Shown one piece after another: positions 17,273 through 26,398 of a stretch of 64,000 bases of DNA (positions within the stretch are counted from its first letter, which is position 1; each line of letters begins with the position of its first letter). The notes beneath the pieces are model-generated. The model was not told the origin of the DNA. It did no database searches and saw nothing but the letters and a program-made list of their open reading frames with translations. The stretch is from CAVVFX01 sp963777595 (GTDB lineage: Bacteria > Acidobacteriota > Terriglobia > Bryobacterales > Bryobacteraceae). The stretch lies in the NCBI GenBank assembly GCA_963777595.1, contig CAVZRE010000066.1, positions 124,001 through 188,000 of the forward strand. Direction: 5' to 3'. The position numbers and the translations under genes are program-made.

Positions 17273-19156
17273 TCATCGAGCAGCAAGTGCGGCAACCGGC
17301 ACGGGTACGGAAAACCGGACCGTTGTCATTTGCTGACCACGCTCGAACGTGAGATCGGATTCCGCGCCATAGCATAATTGCAGTCGCTTGCTGACATTCG
17401 CCATGCCTAATCCCAAGCCGGTGAAGCAAGGCTCCACGGACGGGGCCACGCCGCGACCGCTGTCCTGCACCGTGACCCGGATCACACCCGCCTCGGCTTT
17501 GGCCGAAATTCTGACCCAACCGTCTTGCTCACTTGCTGCGATGCCATGCTTGATTGCGTTTTCCACTAATGGTTGCACCGATAGCATCGGGATCTCGATC
17601 TCTTTGGCCGCTTCGTCGATGTCCATTTCAACCGTTAGCCGGGATCCCAGGCGAAGTTTCTCGATCTCCAGATATGCCCGCACGATTTCCAATTCCTCGG
17701 ATAACTGGATGAGTTTCTCGGGCGTCTGGAGGGAGTAACGGAAAATATCGGCCAGATTGAGTACGGTACGGCGGGCGCCCGAAGCCTCTCGCGGAATGAT
17801 TCCAAAAAGTGTATTGAGCGCATTAAAGAGGAAATGAGGGTTGATCTGGGATTGCAGCGCGCGCAGTTCGGCCTGGACCATGAGCCGTTGCATTTCCGAA
17901 TCATGGTAGCGATCGATCTGCTCAGTGATGGCTGTCGCCAGGCGTCCCATGGCGCGAAGGTCCTCGCTCAGGTAGCGGCGGCCGCCTCTCCTCCTGCCCA
18001 ACAGAATATACGTGACCTTACCTACTGAGAACCGCAATGGAACGATGGCTTCCGCCCATCGATAGCTCTCGTGATTTCTCAGACGAGGCGCGTCAGAGGC
18101 GGGTACCGGAAAAAAGATATCGGGACCTTCGGAGAAACCGGCCGGCTGCGCCTCGGTAATCGGCAGTGAGCGCTCAGCCTTCATAAAAGATGTGATGAGT
18201 CCGGTAGCCCACGAGACGAATTCCGCCTCTCCGTGCCACTCCGGACGGGTTCGGATCTGTTGCAGAACGTTTTCCAGGTTTGGACGGCGGAAGACCGCTT
18301 CTGTTAGCCATCGCTGTACCAGTCCGCGCAGCATGGCGAACACAATCAGCAGCATGCAGATCCCCAGTGTCAAGACGGCTTCGCGTGGCGTATTGACCGG
18401 CCCCATCAGGCGCAACGCCACGGCAGCTTCTATGGCGGCGATGGTCACCGCGGCTGCGAGCAGCGCGTTGGCCAGAAAGCGCAGAAAGGCGTCCAGCAAA
18501 ACAAAGCGATAGTCCTGCATCAGGATAAACAATGCCAGGGGAATGCCGCCGTGATGCAGCGCCAGTTCGCTGGACCACGCATGTACCGGATGGCCCGACC
18601 CGAAGTGAACGAAGGACATCGAGAAGAGCAGTAAACACATGGAGGCAACTACCCTCGACGTTCTTCCCCGTTGATCCTGTTGATTGGCTGCGCGCTGTTT
18701 GGCGACGCGCGCCACCGAGATGGCCGTCAGGATAACAAAACCGATCGTGATGAGCAGCAGCGCGTTCGCCCGGTACTGCTCGGAGCCGGTGATAGCCGCG
18801 ATGCAGTGCATCACCACCGCTACCAGCGCCAGTCCATAGCCGGCCAGGGTCAATGCGGGCATCCGTCCGTCGAGCGAAAGATGTAACAATACCGGCGGTA
18901 AGAGGCTTAAACAACAAAAGGTTGCCGCGATGAGAAATGTTGATGCCGGCGATGAGTTTTGTATCGCCAGCAGAACCGCCAGAGATCCGAAATTCCAGAG
19001 GAACGCCAAGCCTGCAGCGGCAGCCGATAACCAACTCCCGCGCCTCGCTGCGGCGCCGCGATCGCGCAGGAAGAGTGCCAGAAAAATTCCGAAGATGATG
19101 GCACCGGCGGTATGTCCGATTATGTTGGTGATGATCGGCTCGTGCAGATTGGACAT
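17273..19156 (-). CDS. LytS-family sensor histidine kinase
   Basis: 627 aa. About seven hydrophobic segments fill residues 8-280, followed by a GAF-like region (about 290-410) and a His_kinase/HATPase module of the LytS/YehU type: SQINPHFLFNALNTLFG with phosphoacceptor H441, PLVENAIKHGI (N box) and VQDSGRGV / GLGLGMANV (G boxes). It would phosphorylate the adjacent LytTR regulator. The signal is unknown; the N-terminal membrane domain resembles neither a simple sensory loop nor a 5TM-LYT domain that I can name. No Shine-Dalgarno is seen before ATG 19156, but TACAAT lies 13-18 bases upstream of it, compatible with a very short leader. Confidence 0.92.
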   Translation of the reverse strand: MSNLHEPIITNIIGHTAGAIIFGIFLALFLRDRGAAARRGSWLSAAAAGLAFLWNFGSLAVLLAIQNSSPASTFLIAATFCCLSLLPPVLLHLSLDGRMPALTLAGYGLALVAVVMHCIAAITGSEQYRANALLLITIGFVILTAISVARVAKQRAANQQDQRGRTSRVVASMCLLLFSMSFVHFGSGHPVHAWSSELALHHGGIPLALFILMQDYRFVLLDAFLRFLANALLAAAVTIAAIEAAVALRLMGPVNTPREAVLTLGICMLLIVFAMLRGLVQRWLTEAVFRRPNLENVLQQIRTRPEWHGEAEFVSWATGLITSFMKAERSLPITEAQPAGFSEGPDIFFPVPASDAPRLRNHESYRWAEAIVPLRFSVGKVTYILLGRRRGGRRYLSEDLRAMGRLATAITEQIDRYHDSEMQRLMVQAELRALQSQINPHFLFNALNTLFGIIPREASGARRTVLNLADIFRYSLQTPEKLIQLSEELEIVRAYLEIEKLRLGSRLTVEMDIDEAAKEIEIPMLSVQPLVENAIKHGIAASEQDGWVRISAKAEAGVIRVTVQDSGRGVAPSVEPCFTGLGLGMANVSKRLQLCYGAESDLTFERGQQMTTVRFSVPVPVAALAAR

Positions 19157-19459
19157 GACTTATATTGTAGGCGCGTGATTCATGCGGCGGAGAGGCGAGT
19201 CCGCTCTTGCACAAAACCAGTTTTTTAGCGGCGATAACTGTCCACCCGCGAGTTGTCCTAGGCCGGATCAACAGTTTGAGGGCGGATTGTTCTGACGGCA
19301 GCATCCATGCCACGCCCACTTTTCTTTCCACGTTCAGCGGAACGCACTACGCCGCACCACGCTCGTTGACCGCGACGATCGGTTACCATCGCTAGAGCGG
19401 ACGCCACTTACCCCTCCTGTTGATAGAATTCGAAGTGATTCGAGGATTCTGGAGGATCG
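19157..19459. other. Divergent intergenic region, no gene seen
   Basis: 303 bases between the leftward LytS-type kinase and a rightward small exported protein. On the leftward side TACAAT lies close to the kinase ATG. On the rightward side TAGAAT (19424-19429) could be a -10 for the small protein, with GGAGG at 19451-19455 as its ribosome binding site. No -35, repeat or RNA structure stood out. Confidence 0.4.
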
Positions 19460-19909
19460 ATGAAGATTGTCTCTCTCGCTTTCTTTCTTTCGGTGGCTGC
19501 CCAGCCGTTGCTTGCCCAGGGTGCTCCGCCTCAAGGTGCGCCCGACCAACCGTACGCGGTCGAGTACTATTACAAAACGCAATGGGGACACCAGGAGGAA
19601 TTCCTACAGCTCTTCCTGAAAAATCACTATCCGCTGCTCCGGAAAATCGTCGAGTCCGGCCGTATGGTCTCAGTGAAGATCGACACGCCTGCCAACCACA
19701 TGACCGAGGATGCGCGTTGGGATTATCGCGTCACCATCCGCTTCAAGAATTCGGCCTTGGCGACGACTGCCAACCCCGACGAAGAGCGCATGATCAGGCA
19801 ACTCTGGCCCGATCAAACGACTTACAAACGCGAAGAGCAGCGCCGGTTCGAGATTCTGCTGGCCCACTGGGATCTTCCCGTCAGCGATATTACTCCGTCG
19901 AAACCATAA
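19460..19909 (+). CDS. Small exported protein of unknown function
   Basis: 149 aa with a clear signal peptide (MKIVSLAFFLSVAAQPLLAQ) and GGAGG at 19451 well spaced before ATG 19460. The mature part is rich in aromatic and charged residues (AVEYYYKTQWGHQEEFLQLF, KNHYPLLRK) and ends TPSKP. The 'Y.K...G...EF..L' layout recalls dimeric alpha-beta barrel (ABM/NIPSNAP-like) proteins, but I cannot assign a family. No cysteines occur in the mature protein. It stands 105 bases before msrA on the same strand and may be co-transcribed with it. Confidence 0.8.
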   Translation: MKIVSLAFFLSVAAQPLLAQGAPPQGAPDQPYAVEYYYKTQWGHQEEFLQLFLKNHYPLLRKIVESGRMVSVKIDTPANHMTEDARWDYRVTIRFKNSALATTANPDEERMIRQLWPDQTTYKREEQRRFEILLAHWDLPVSDITPSKP

Positions 19910-20014
19910 GTTGATGGTTTGCCGCACGGGTGTGGCGGTTCTGTCCAACGTTGACAGGCGAGACGACTCAACGCCCGGCATCGATTCGGCGTATCTTGAA
20001 ATGGAGGATCACTC

Positions 20015-20689
20015 ATGACGTCGCCCACTGCTATCTTTCTTGCGGCTGGATTTCTGTTTGCCTTTTCGATGGCCTTTGCTACTCAGAACCCGCCAATCCC
20101 CCCTCTATCGAACGACGTGCCCCTCGCGCCTCAGCCCGGAAAACAGACTGCGGTCTTCGCCGGGGGTTGTTTCTGGGGTGTGCAGTCGGTGTTCCAACGT
20201 GTCAAGGGAGTGCTGTCTACCGCGGCCGGATATTCCGGCGGGTCGGCGAAGACGGCCACGTATCAGCAGGTCGTGACCGAGACCACCGGCCACGCGGAAT
20301 CCGTGGAAGTTACCTTTGATCCATCGCAAATCACCTATGGTCAGCTACTGCGGATCTATTTCTCGGTGGCCCACGATCCAACACAACTCAACCGGCAAGG
20401 GCCGGATGTCGGAACGTCCTACAGGTCGGCGATTTTTTATACCAGTGAGGAACAGGAAAAGCTAGCCAAAGCCTACATTGCGCAACTCGATTCCCACAAG
20501 GTTTTTGGCAAGCCGATCGTGACGGAAGTAACTCCCCTCAAGGCCTTCTACCGGGCCGAGGATTATCATCAGGATTACGCGTATCACAATCCCGGCAATC
20601 CCTACATCCAAGTCTGCGATCTTCCGAAGATATCCGCATTGAAGCAGCAGTTTCCGAATTTGTTTGTAGACTACAAACCCAAGAAGTAG
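20015..20689 (+). CDS. msrA: Exported peptide-methionine (S)-S-oxide reductase
   Basis: 224 aa. Reduces S-methionine sulfoxide in oxidised proteins. TAVFAGGCFWGVQSVFQ holds the catalytic Cys52 in the GCFWG motif; TGHAESVEV and DVGTSYRSAIF are further MsrA blocks, and YHQDYAYHNPGNPYI closes the domain. Unlike cytosolic MsrA, it begins with a hydrophobic signal (AIFLAAGFLFAFSMAFA), so it probably repairs periplasmic or surface proteins. A late cysteine (IQVCDLPK) could be the resolving residue. The start is supported by GGAGG at 20003-20007. It ends five bases from a convergent gene, leaving no room for a separate terminator. Confidence 0.95.
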   Translation: MTSPTAIFLAAGFLFAFSMAFATQNPPIPPLSNDVPLAPQPGKQTAVFAGGCFWGVQSVFQRVKGVLSTAAGYSGGSAKTATYQQVVTETTGHAESVEVTFDPSQITYGQLLRIYFSVAHDPTQLNRQGPDVGTSYRSAIFYTSEEQEKLAKAYIAQLDSHKVFGKPIVTEVTPLKAFYRAEDYHQDYAYHNPGNPYIQVCDLPKISALKQQFPNLFVDYKPKK

Positions 20690-20694
20690 CCTGA

Positions 20695-21144
20695 CTAATT
20701 ACATTCGGCCGATAGTCTTGTAAACGCCAGAGCCGCTGCTGACAGGGCCAAATCCTGAAGCACGATATCGTAATACCCGTGGACAGACACCAGATCGATG
20801 ACAATGATCCATAACCAGACCGTAATCGCCCAGGAGCCGATCCGCGGTTTGAGTGCGATGGTTACCGCGCAGGCAAGTTCGATAAACCCGGCGAGCATTG
20901 TCATGCCGCCTACCGTCATGTGCAGTAGCGAAGCGATTTTAGGGGAAACGTAAACCTCCCAAGTTGTCAGGAAATGGAAGAACTTGTCAAACCCTGCGAC
21001 TGTTGTCAGCGCGATGAAGGCATAATACATAATCTGGTACGCCTGGTAGGTAGCCCTGCTAACTTCAACCTCGGCATCCACCCAGGACGCATCTGCTGAC
21101 GACGGAACCTCGGAAACGTCCAATGATTCTATATACTGCGCCAT
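20695..21144 (-). CDS. DoxX-like integral membrane protein
   Basis: 149 aa. After a soluble N-terminal 35 residues, four hydrophobic helices follow: MYYAFIALTTVAGFDKFFHF, LLHMTVGGMTMLAGFIELAC, a third around WAITVWLWIIVIDLV and a C-terminal one. The FDKFFHFL and GFIELACAVTIAL segments fit DoxX/SURF4-type proteins. Function in this group is poorly defined (links to thiosulfate or quinone redox have been made for some members). Convergent with msrA with a five-base gap; no evident partner gene. Confidence 0.65.
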   Translation of the reverse strand: MAQYIESLDVSEVPSSADASWVDAEVEVSRATYQAYQIMYYAFIALTTVAGFDKFFHFLTTWEVYVSPKIASLLHMTVGGMTMLAGFIELACAVTIALKPRIGSWAITVWLWIIVIDLVSVHGYYDIVLQDLALSAAALAFTRLSAECN

Positions 21145-21219
21145 TTTCCCGCCTTCCGTACGAACCGCACAGATTCTACATCCGGTTACGGTACTCGAAG
21201 CAAACTACGGGCCAATTGC

Positions 21220-23085
21220 TTAAGTGACGGGAAACTTTACGCCAATCTTCGGTTTTGGCTGTCCCGCCTTGTAGGGCGTCAGTACAATATTCAGTTCCAG
21301 TTCGGTAACCTTTTCCCCTAGCCGGACGATAAGCTTGCGGGTTCCCGTGTTGGGATTCTGCGGCGGAGTGCTATGCGTCGATTCCACATCGAAGAGCGCA
21401 TGTCGCGGAGTGAGAATCTCCGCGGCGACGAGCCAGTTATCCTTGCGTAGTTCGGCGCGCTGGCCGGCAAGCGAAACTTCCGCATCCGTGATCATGCCCC
21501 ATACCGCCTCCACCGGCTGTTCCGCGTGAATGGAATCCTGAATCAGGACCGCCTGCCGCTGCGCCAGCCCAATTCGCCGTTGCATCGTTTTGATCTTCCC
21601 GGGATAGGCGTGGGAGAGGTCGAACTGGACCCAGGCAAGATCGGGAGTAAATTCGTGCCGGGTAATGTGCCCTTCCGCGTGCACGTCCTGGTTCTCGCCG
21701 TCAATGGTCAGCGTATTATGCGATTCCGTGCGAGTGCGATAGTAGCTGAAATGCGGCCGGGTACCGGGACCGTAGTCGTCCGGGCCCAGATCGATGGCCC
21801 AACGTATCCCGCCAGCCTCGAAGATGAAGCTTCCCAGGTCGAGGTGGGCATGCGGCGCCTTATTGTCGCGCACGGCAGTGGCGAGGAAGAGCGCGTCTGG
21901 ATCCTCCCAGTTGCTCCGGAAGGTCGCAATGCCAAGAGAGGGAAAGACTGCATCCAGAGGCCACGCGGGCCCTAATGGTGGTCTCTGATCGCGATCGTAC
22001 CAGACGAGGTCGAGGGGTTCGTAATGGTTGGTTCTGTCGATGTGATGGGCCTCCAGCCATGCGAAAGTGGGCTGCGAGACGCGCCTCGCCAGCCAGAACA
22101 TCTCGGGTGCGCTACCATCGTCCTCCGCTGCATCTCCGAAGTTGAACACGCGGCCGGTGGGTCCTGTGTTGTAAACGCGGAAACGTCCTGTACGCTCCAG
22201 ATGCTTGCTTCCCGGAGACGCCCCATTCGGCCCTCCGCCCAAGCCGAAGTCTGTTCCCACCGCGGTCCCCAATCCTCCCAGCATCAGCGCCACATAACGG
22301 GTCGCATAGTTCCAGTACGTCTCTCCCTCCGGCCATCCGCCATCCGGTCCGTAGCTGGCAAGGGCGCGGGGCAGGCTATCCACGGCGAAACGCACGACCG
22401 CTTCGCATTTCTGCATGTCCTCCTCGGCCACGGCCAGCGCGCCGAGAGTGATGCCGCCGTTGCAGACGGGATTCCAATAAAAGTGATTAGTAGTCCAGCT
22501 GATCTGGCGTTCGTAGATCGGGATGGAAGGATCGAGGCCCTTCTGAAAAATTGCGGTCCGAACTACTTGACGATCTTCGGGACTGAGCGCCCCATAGAGC
22601 CAGTCATAGCCGATGGCCATGGCATGCGTGATTTCGGCCGTGTCAAGGAAGTGGGTGGGGTTCCAGTCGCGAAAGGACGCCAGCGAGTGCATCTCTCTGA
22701 CAGCTCGATCAAGGTATTGACGCTTACGATCGAGCCGGTACAACAGCGCCAGGGTGTACATGCGGTCGACGGCATGCTGCGGCAGGGCAGACCCGCGTGA
22801 CCCCAGGAGGCGGTACTCGACGGGCGCTACATTGATCAGACGGTCGGCATCCCGGGTCAACTCGACGTAAAGCCGGTGAGCCTGCGGGATATCGTGGATC
22901 GTGACGCGGAGGCGCTCGAGGTCCTCGTCGCTGAGCAGCAGACGAGGATGGTCTTTCCGCAAAGTGGCGAGCGCCCGGATAGTTAACGTAGGCGCTTGGG
23001 TCTGGGAGACAGGGACCTGCGCGGCGGCTGGCCCTGCCGCAAGCAGCGCGAGTACGGATCGTCTGGTATGCCCCCGGGACTTCAC
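21220..23085 (-). CDS. Exported heparinase II/III-like polysaccharide lyase
   Basis: 621 aa, starting GTG 23085, with a Tat-like signal (HTRRSVLALLAAGPAAAQ). The N-terminal half is an alpha-toroid: HPRLLLSDEDLERLR, then MAIGYDWLYGALSPEDR and NHFYWNPVCNGGI. The C-terminal half contains APHAHLDLGSFIFEAGGIRWAIDLGPDDYG, the conserved histidine/aspartate segment of heparinase II/III proteins, and a beta-sandwich. It would cleave uronate-containing glycans by elimination, outside the cytoplasm. The exact substrate (heparin-like, alginate or self-made exopolysaccharide) is not predictable. It is monocistronic, 72 bases downstream of the Ig-repeat protein gene on the same strand. Confidence 0.85.
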   Translation of the reverse strand: MKSRGHTRRSVLALLAAGPAAAQVPVSQTQAPTLTIRALATLRKDHPRLLLSDEDLERLRVTIHDIPQAHRLYVELTRDADRLINVAPVEYRLLGSRGSALPQHAVDRMYTLALLYRLDRKRQYLDRAVREMHSLASFRDWNPTHFLDTAEITHAMAIGYDWLYGALSPEDRQVVRTAIFQKGLDPSIPIYERQISWTTNHFYWNPVCNGGITLGALAVAEEDMQKCEAVVRFAVDSLPRALASYGPDGGWPEGETYWNYATRYVALMLGGLGTAVGTDFGLGGGPNGASPGSKHLERTGRFRVYNTGPTGRVFNFGDAAEDDGSAPEMFWLARRVSQPTFAWLEAHHIDRTNHYEPLDLVWYDRDQRPPLGPAWPLDAVFPSLGIATFRSNWEDPDALFLATAVRDNKAPHAHLDLGSFIFEAGGIRWAIDLGPDDYGPGTRPHFSYYRTRTESHNTLTIDGENQDVHAEGHITRHEFTPDLAWVQFDLSHAYPGKIKTMQRRIGLAQRQAVLIQDSIHAEQPVEAVWGMITDAEVSLAGQRAELRKDNWLVAAEILTPRHALFDVESTHSTPPQNPNTGTRKLIVRLGEKVTELELNIVLTPYKAGQPKPKIGVKFPVT

Positions 23086-23158
23086 CCTGGTAATAGTTTA
23101 TGCGAATTCGGGTACGCTGTTGGCAAAGCTTTCATAAAACTGGGCTGCGATTGCCACG

Positions 23159-26100
23159 CTATTTAACAGCGACGACCGGTTGCGAGTTCACAACCTGCAC
23201 GCTGACGCCCGCGGAAAGAGTATTGTCCCGAATTATTAATAATTGCTGGCGTTCGTTGGCGGTCACTGCGGCAGGAATTACAGCGTCCACTTCTTTGGCA
23301 TCCACGTAAGATAATGGCAATGGCTGCCCTTGCAACAACACCTGTACGCCGTTCAACGTGGTCGGAAGAGACGGTCCGTTCGCGTTCGGCATAGCGGAAC
23401 TCAGACCGGCACCCAGCAGAGAAACCGGAGATCCAGGCGATACCAGACTCGGATACACGGTGCTCACTCCATTGAGAACATGGCTCACCACCCCGGCAGC
23501 CCCATCCGGAGCGGCAGTTACAGCGCCGGAAACCGTCGCCAGCCCCGCCACTACACTCCCCGTGGCAGCGGTGAAATTGTCAACCATCGCAGTGAGGTTT
23601 ACATTGGAGACAGCAGCGCTGGGCGTCCAGGTGCCGGACCATGTTCCGGTGCCTTCATCGATTAGCTCAACGGCAGTGCCGTTTTGGGGTCCGATAAGAG
23701 CCTGTACGGAGAGTCCGTTCGTGCGCTTCACAAGGTTGCCGGTATTGCAGTCCTTCGCGATCACCTGTATTGGAACAGGCGTTTGAGCTACTGCGCGGAA
23801 TCCTTGTTCCGGACTTTGGAAAACAATAACAAAGCCATCCGCAAAACACCCGGGGGTACTCGTCACGCCCGGCACTATTAAATAGACGTCCACTGTATGG
23901 ATGGTCCCGTCCGCAAATGCCACGCGCGCGACTCCATGCTGCATGCCCGGCGTCAAGCCCTGCAGATTCGCCTGTAGCGAGATTGTGGAAACGCCACTGG
24001 CCGGAACTGTGCCACTCGCCGGCTTCTGCACGAGCCAGGTACCGTGATTGTCAGCGACTACAGTTGACGTATAAGCGAGCGGGTTGGCTCCCGGATTGGT
24101 GAGCGTCAGTGTCTCAGCCTCGGAAACGCCGGCTGCAGTCGAGCCCACCAGAACCACGCCCGTAGGCGTTAGTTGGACCGGCGCCTGCGCAGCTACCGTG
24201 AGAATTACGGTGACCGATTGCGGACTGTTCCCCGCACCCGGCGCGGTCAACGTCACCGAGCCGTAGTAGACTCCCGGAGCCAATCCTTGCGGATTCGCCG
24301 AGAGAGTCACGGGTATGGGAACACTTCCACTTACCGATGACCCGGATGCCGGTGTCGCGTTTAACCAGTTCCCCCCAGACATCGTTTGAGCTGTGACGGT
24401 CCAATTGATTGGTCCTGAACCTGCGTTGAGCACCGAGAAAGTCTGTGCTGGAGGAGTGGTACCGATAGAAGCAGCGGCTTCGAACAGTATCGCCGTCTGG
24501 CTGAGCAGGATGGATTGTGGCAGCGCGCTGACGGTCATGGTGACCGGAATCGTTTGAGTTTGCGAACCGGCACCGATAGTAATCGCGCCGGCGCAGGTCT
24601 GGTTTGACAATCCCGCGGGGCTCACTTGGACGGCAACATATCCCGGACCCGCAACTGAGGCCGCGCCGGTTCCATTCAACAGGTTCAGCCAACTGCCGCA
24701 CGAAGCGGTTTGCACGCTCGTCGAGAAGTTGATCGTGCCGGTCCCAGCGTTGGTCACCAGTAAGAATCGCTGGTCAACGGCAAATCCTTGTGCATAGTCC
24801 AGCATGAGGGACGCCGGTGCAACCGAGAGTTGTGGAGGAAGCGTTCCCGCAACATTTATAGTCACCGGCACAACTACCGCCTTCGGCAAAGTCGGTCCGG
24901 TAATCGTGATTTGCCCGGAATAAGGCGTATTTGCAGCCAGACCGCTATTCGATACGGCGACCGACAAATTGCCGGGCGTCATGCCGCCTCCGCTGACACT
25001 TAACCAGTTGCCTCCAGAAGAAGTGGAGGCAGCCGCGCTATAGGTGACGGGTCCGGTGTTGCTAAAAATCGATAGAGCTTGGGCCGCAAGGGATCCCGGA
25101 ACTTGCGGGTTGACATTGAATGAAAAGCTCGCGGGTGAAACGAGGAGGCTGGCCTGATTGATCGTGATTGACAACTGCTGCGTCGCGACCACTCCCGCCG
25201 CGTCTGTAGCCTGCACCGTAAGACTGACCGGCGCCGGCGTCGAGGTTTTCGGGACGCCGGAAATCACTCCGATCGAAGAAAACAGCGAGAGCCCGGCGGG
25301 AAGCGTCCCGTTAACCATCGCCCAGGACGCCGGCGGAGTTCCACCCGAGATAGTCAACGTGGCGCTGTATGGCACGCTCACAATTCCCGGAGGCAGTGAA
25401 GTGGAGGTAATGGAAAGAGGGCCGTTGATCGAGATGGTAAATGCCTGTCCCGTGGAAACCGTACCGGCCGAGTCGGCGACTGTGATGGTGAAACTGTATC
25501 CTCCGGTGTTGGTTGGAGTGCCGGTCAGTAGTCCCGTGGTCGCATTCAACGTCAGCCCCGGAGGCAGCGCCGCTGACGCAACCGTCCAGCCGCCGTAAGG
25601 GGGGCTGCCACCACTGGCGTTCAACTGCGTGGAATAGGGTGCGTTAAGGGTCCAGTTGGGTAGGGAAGTCGTCGTGATCGTCAGACCGACTGCAATACTG
25701 AATGCCTGAGGGCTGGACGTGACTCCGTCGGCGTCCTGAACCGCGACGCTGAAGGTGTAATATCCGTTAGCGATTGGGTTTCCTGAGATCCCCGCGCTTA
25801 ATGGATCTAATGACAGACCCTGCGGAAGAGACCCGCTGACTACGGTCCAGTTCGAGTATGGAGAGATTCCTCCAGTCGCCGTCAAGGTGGCTGAATAAGC
25901 TGCGGCTATCATGCCGTTGGGCAGTAGACCGGGCGTAACGGAAGGAGCGGGCTCAATGTTCAGGATGAATCCTTGAGGCGCTGAAACGGTGCCGCCGCTA
26001 TCGCTCACGGTGACAAAAAAGTCATACATTCCGACAGCCGAAGAGCTGCCGGAGAGCACGCCGGTCGCAGCGTTCAGCGTCCAACCGGGAGGAAATGTTC

Positions 26101-26323
26101 CGCCAAACACGGTCCAACCCGCATACGGCGGCATCCCGCCGCTCGCGAACAAAATCGTGGAATAGGAAGCTCCCGCCGTCTGATTCGGCAGCGCAGTGGT
26201 AGTAATCGTAAGTGGACCTTGCGCCATCGCGCAACAGACCGAAAAGACGGCGAGGCACACCAGAAGCACGGCGCGCAGGCTGTGACAGGGCGTGTTACGC
26301 CGAATCGTGGGTAGAATCGTCAA
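23159..26323 (-). CDS. Ig-repeat surface protein with Solibacter-type C-terminal domain
   Basis: About 1054 aa from TTG 26323, chosen because AGGGA lies eight bases upstream and it gives a good signal peptide ending CCAMAQ. The open frame extends further (26578) into the divergent kinase gene. Four putative-Ig (He_PIG-like) repeats come first, each with 'SLP.G..G..Y...L.A.GG..PY..W.V..G.LP.GL.L...TG..SG' spacing, then about four BACON-like repeats (SP.S..F......P..Q.....N.G...., ending in WL). The last 190 residues match the TIGR03437 Solibacter C-terminal domain (YPSLVSPGSPVSLLGAGLS, PTTLNGVQVLLQG). Likely secreted or cell-surface; binding of glycans or adhesion is a guess. Confidence 0.85.
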   Translation of the reverse strand: MTILPTIRRNTPCHSLRAVLLVCLAVFSVCCAMAQGPLTITTTALPNQTAGASYSTILFASGGMPPYAGWTVFGGTFPPGWTLNAATGVLSGSSSAVGMYDFFVTVSDSGGTVSAPQGFILNIEPAPSVTPGLLPNGMIAAAYSATLTATGGISPYSNWTVVSGSLPQGLSLDPLSAGISGNPIANGYYTFSVAVQDADGVTSSPQAFSIAVGLTITTTSLPNWTLNAPYSTQLNASGGSPPYGGWTVASAALPPGLTLNATTGLLTGTPTNTGGYSFTITVADSAGTVSTGQAFTISINGPLSITSTSLPPGIVSVPYSATLTISGGTPPASWAMVNGTLPAGLSLFSSIGVISGVPKTSTPAPVSLTVQATDAAGVVATQQLSITINQASLLVSPASFSFNVNPQVPGSLAAQALSIFSNTGPVTYSAAASTSSGGNWLSVSGGGMTPGNLSVAVSNSGLAANTPYSGQITITGPTLPKAVVVPVTINVAGTLPPQLSVAPASLMLDYAQGFAVDQRFLLVTNAGTGTINFSTSVQTASCGSWLNLLNGTGAASVAGPGYVAVQVSPAGLSNQTCAGAITIGAGSQTQTIPVTMTVSALPQSILLSQTAILFEAAASIGTTPPAQTFSVLNAGSGPINWTVTAQTMSGGNWLNATPASGSSVSGSVPIPVTLSANPQGLAPGVYYGSVTLTAPGAGNSPQSVTVILTVAAQAPVQLTPTGVVLVGSTAAGVSEAETLTLTNPGANPLAYTSTVVADNHGTWLVQKPASGTVPASGVSTISLQANLQGLTPGMQHGVARVAFADGTIHTVDVYLIVPGVTSTPGCFADGFVIVFQSPEQGFRAVAQTPVPIQVIAKDCNTGNLVKRTNGLSVQALIGPQNGTAVELIDEGTGTWSGTWTPSAAVSNVNLTAMVDNFTAATGSVVAGLATVSGAVTAAPDGAAGVVSHVLNGVSTVYPSLVSPGSPVSLLGAGLSSAMPNANGPSLPTTLNGVQVLLQGQPLPLSYVDAKEVDAVIPAAVTANERQQLLIIRDNTLSAGVSVQVVNSQPVVAVK

Positions 26324-26398
26324 CGGCAGTTTCCCTGATAGAAAGCTAGCGCGCGTCACACAACCGATCAACGTCGTAAATGGTGCTACGTAGAGTTC

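Noticed and set aside
18174..19331. 385-codon open frame on the minus strand
   Set aside because: Overlaps the LytS-type kinase in another frame; composition is Arg/Gly/Ala-rich as expected of an alternative frame in GC-rich DNA, and no family resemblance.
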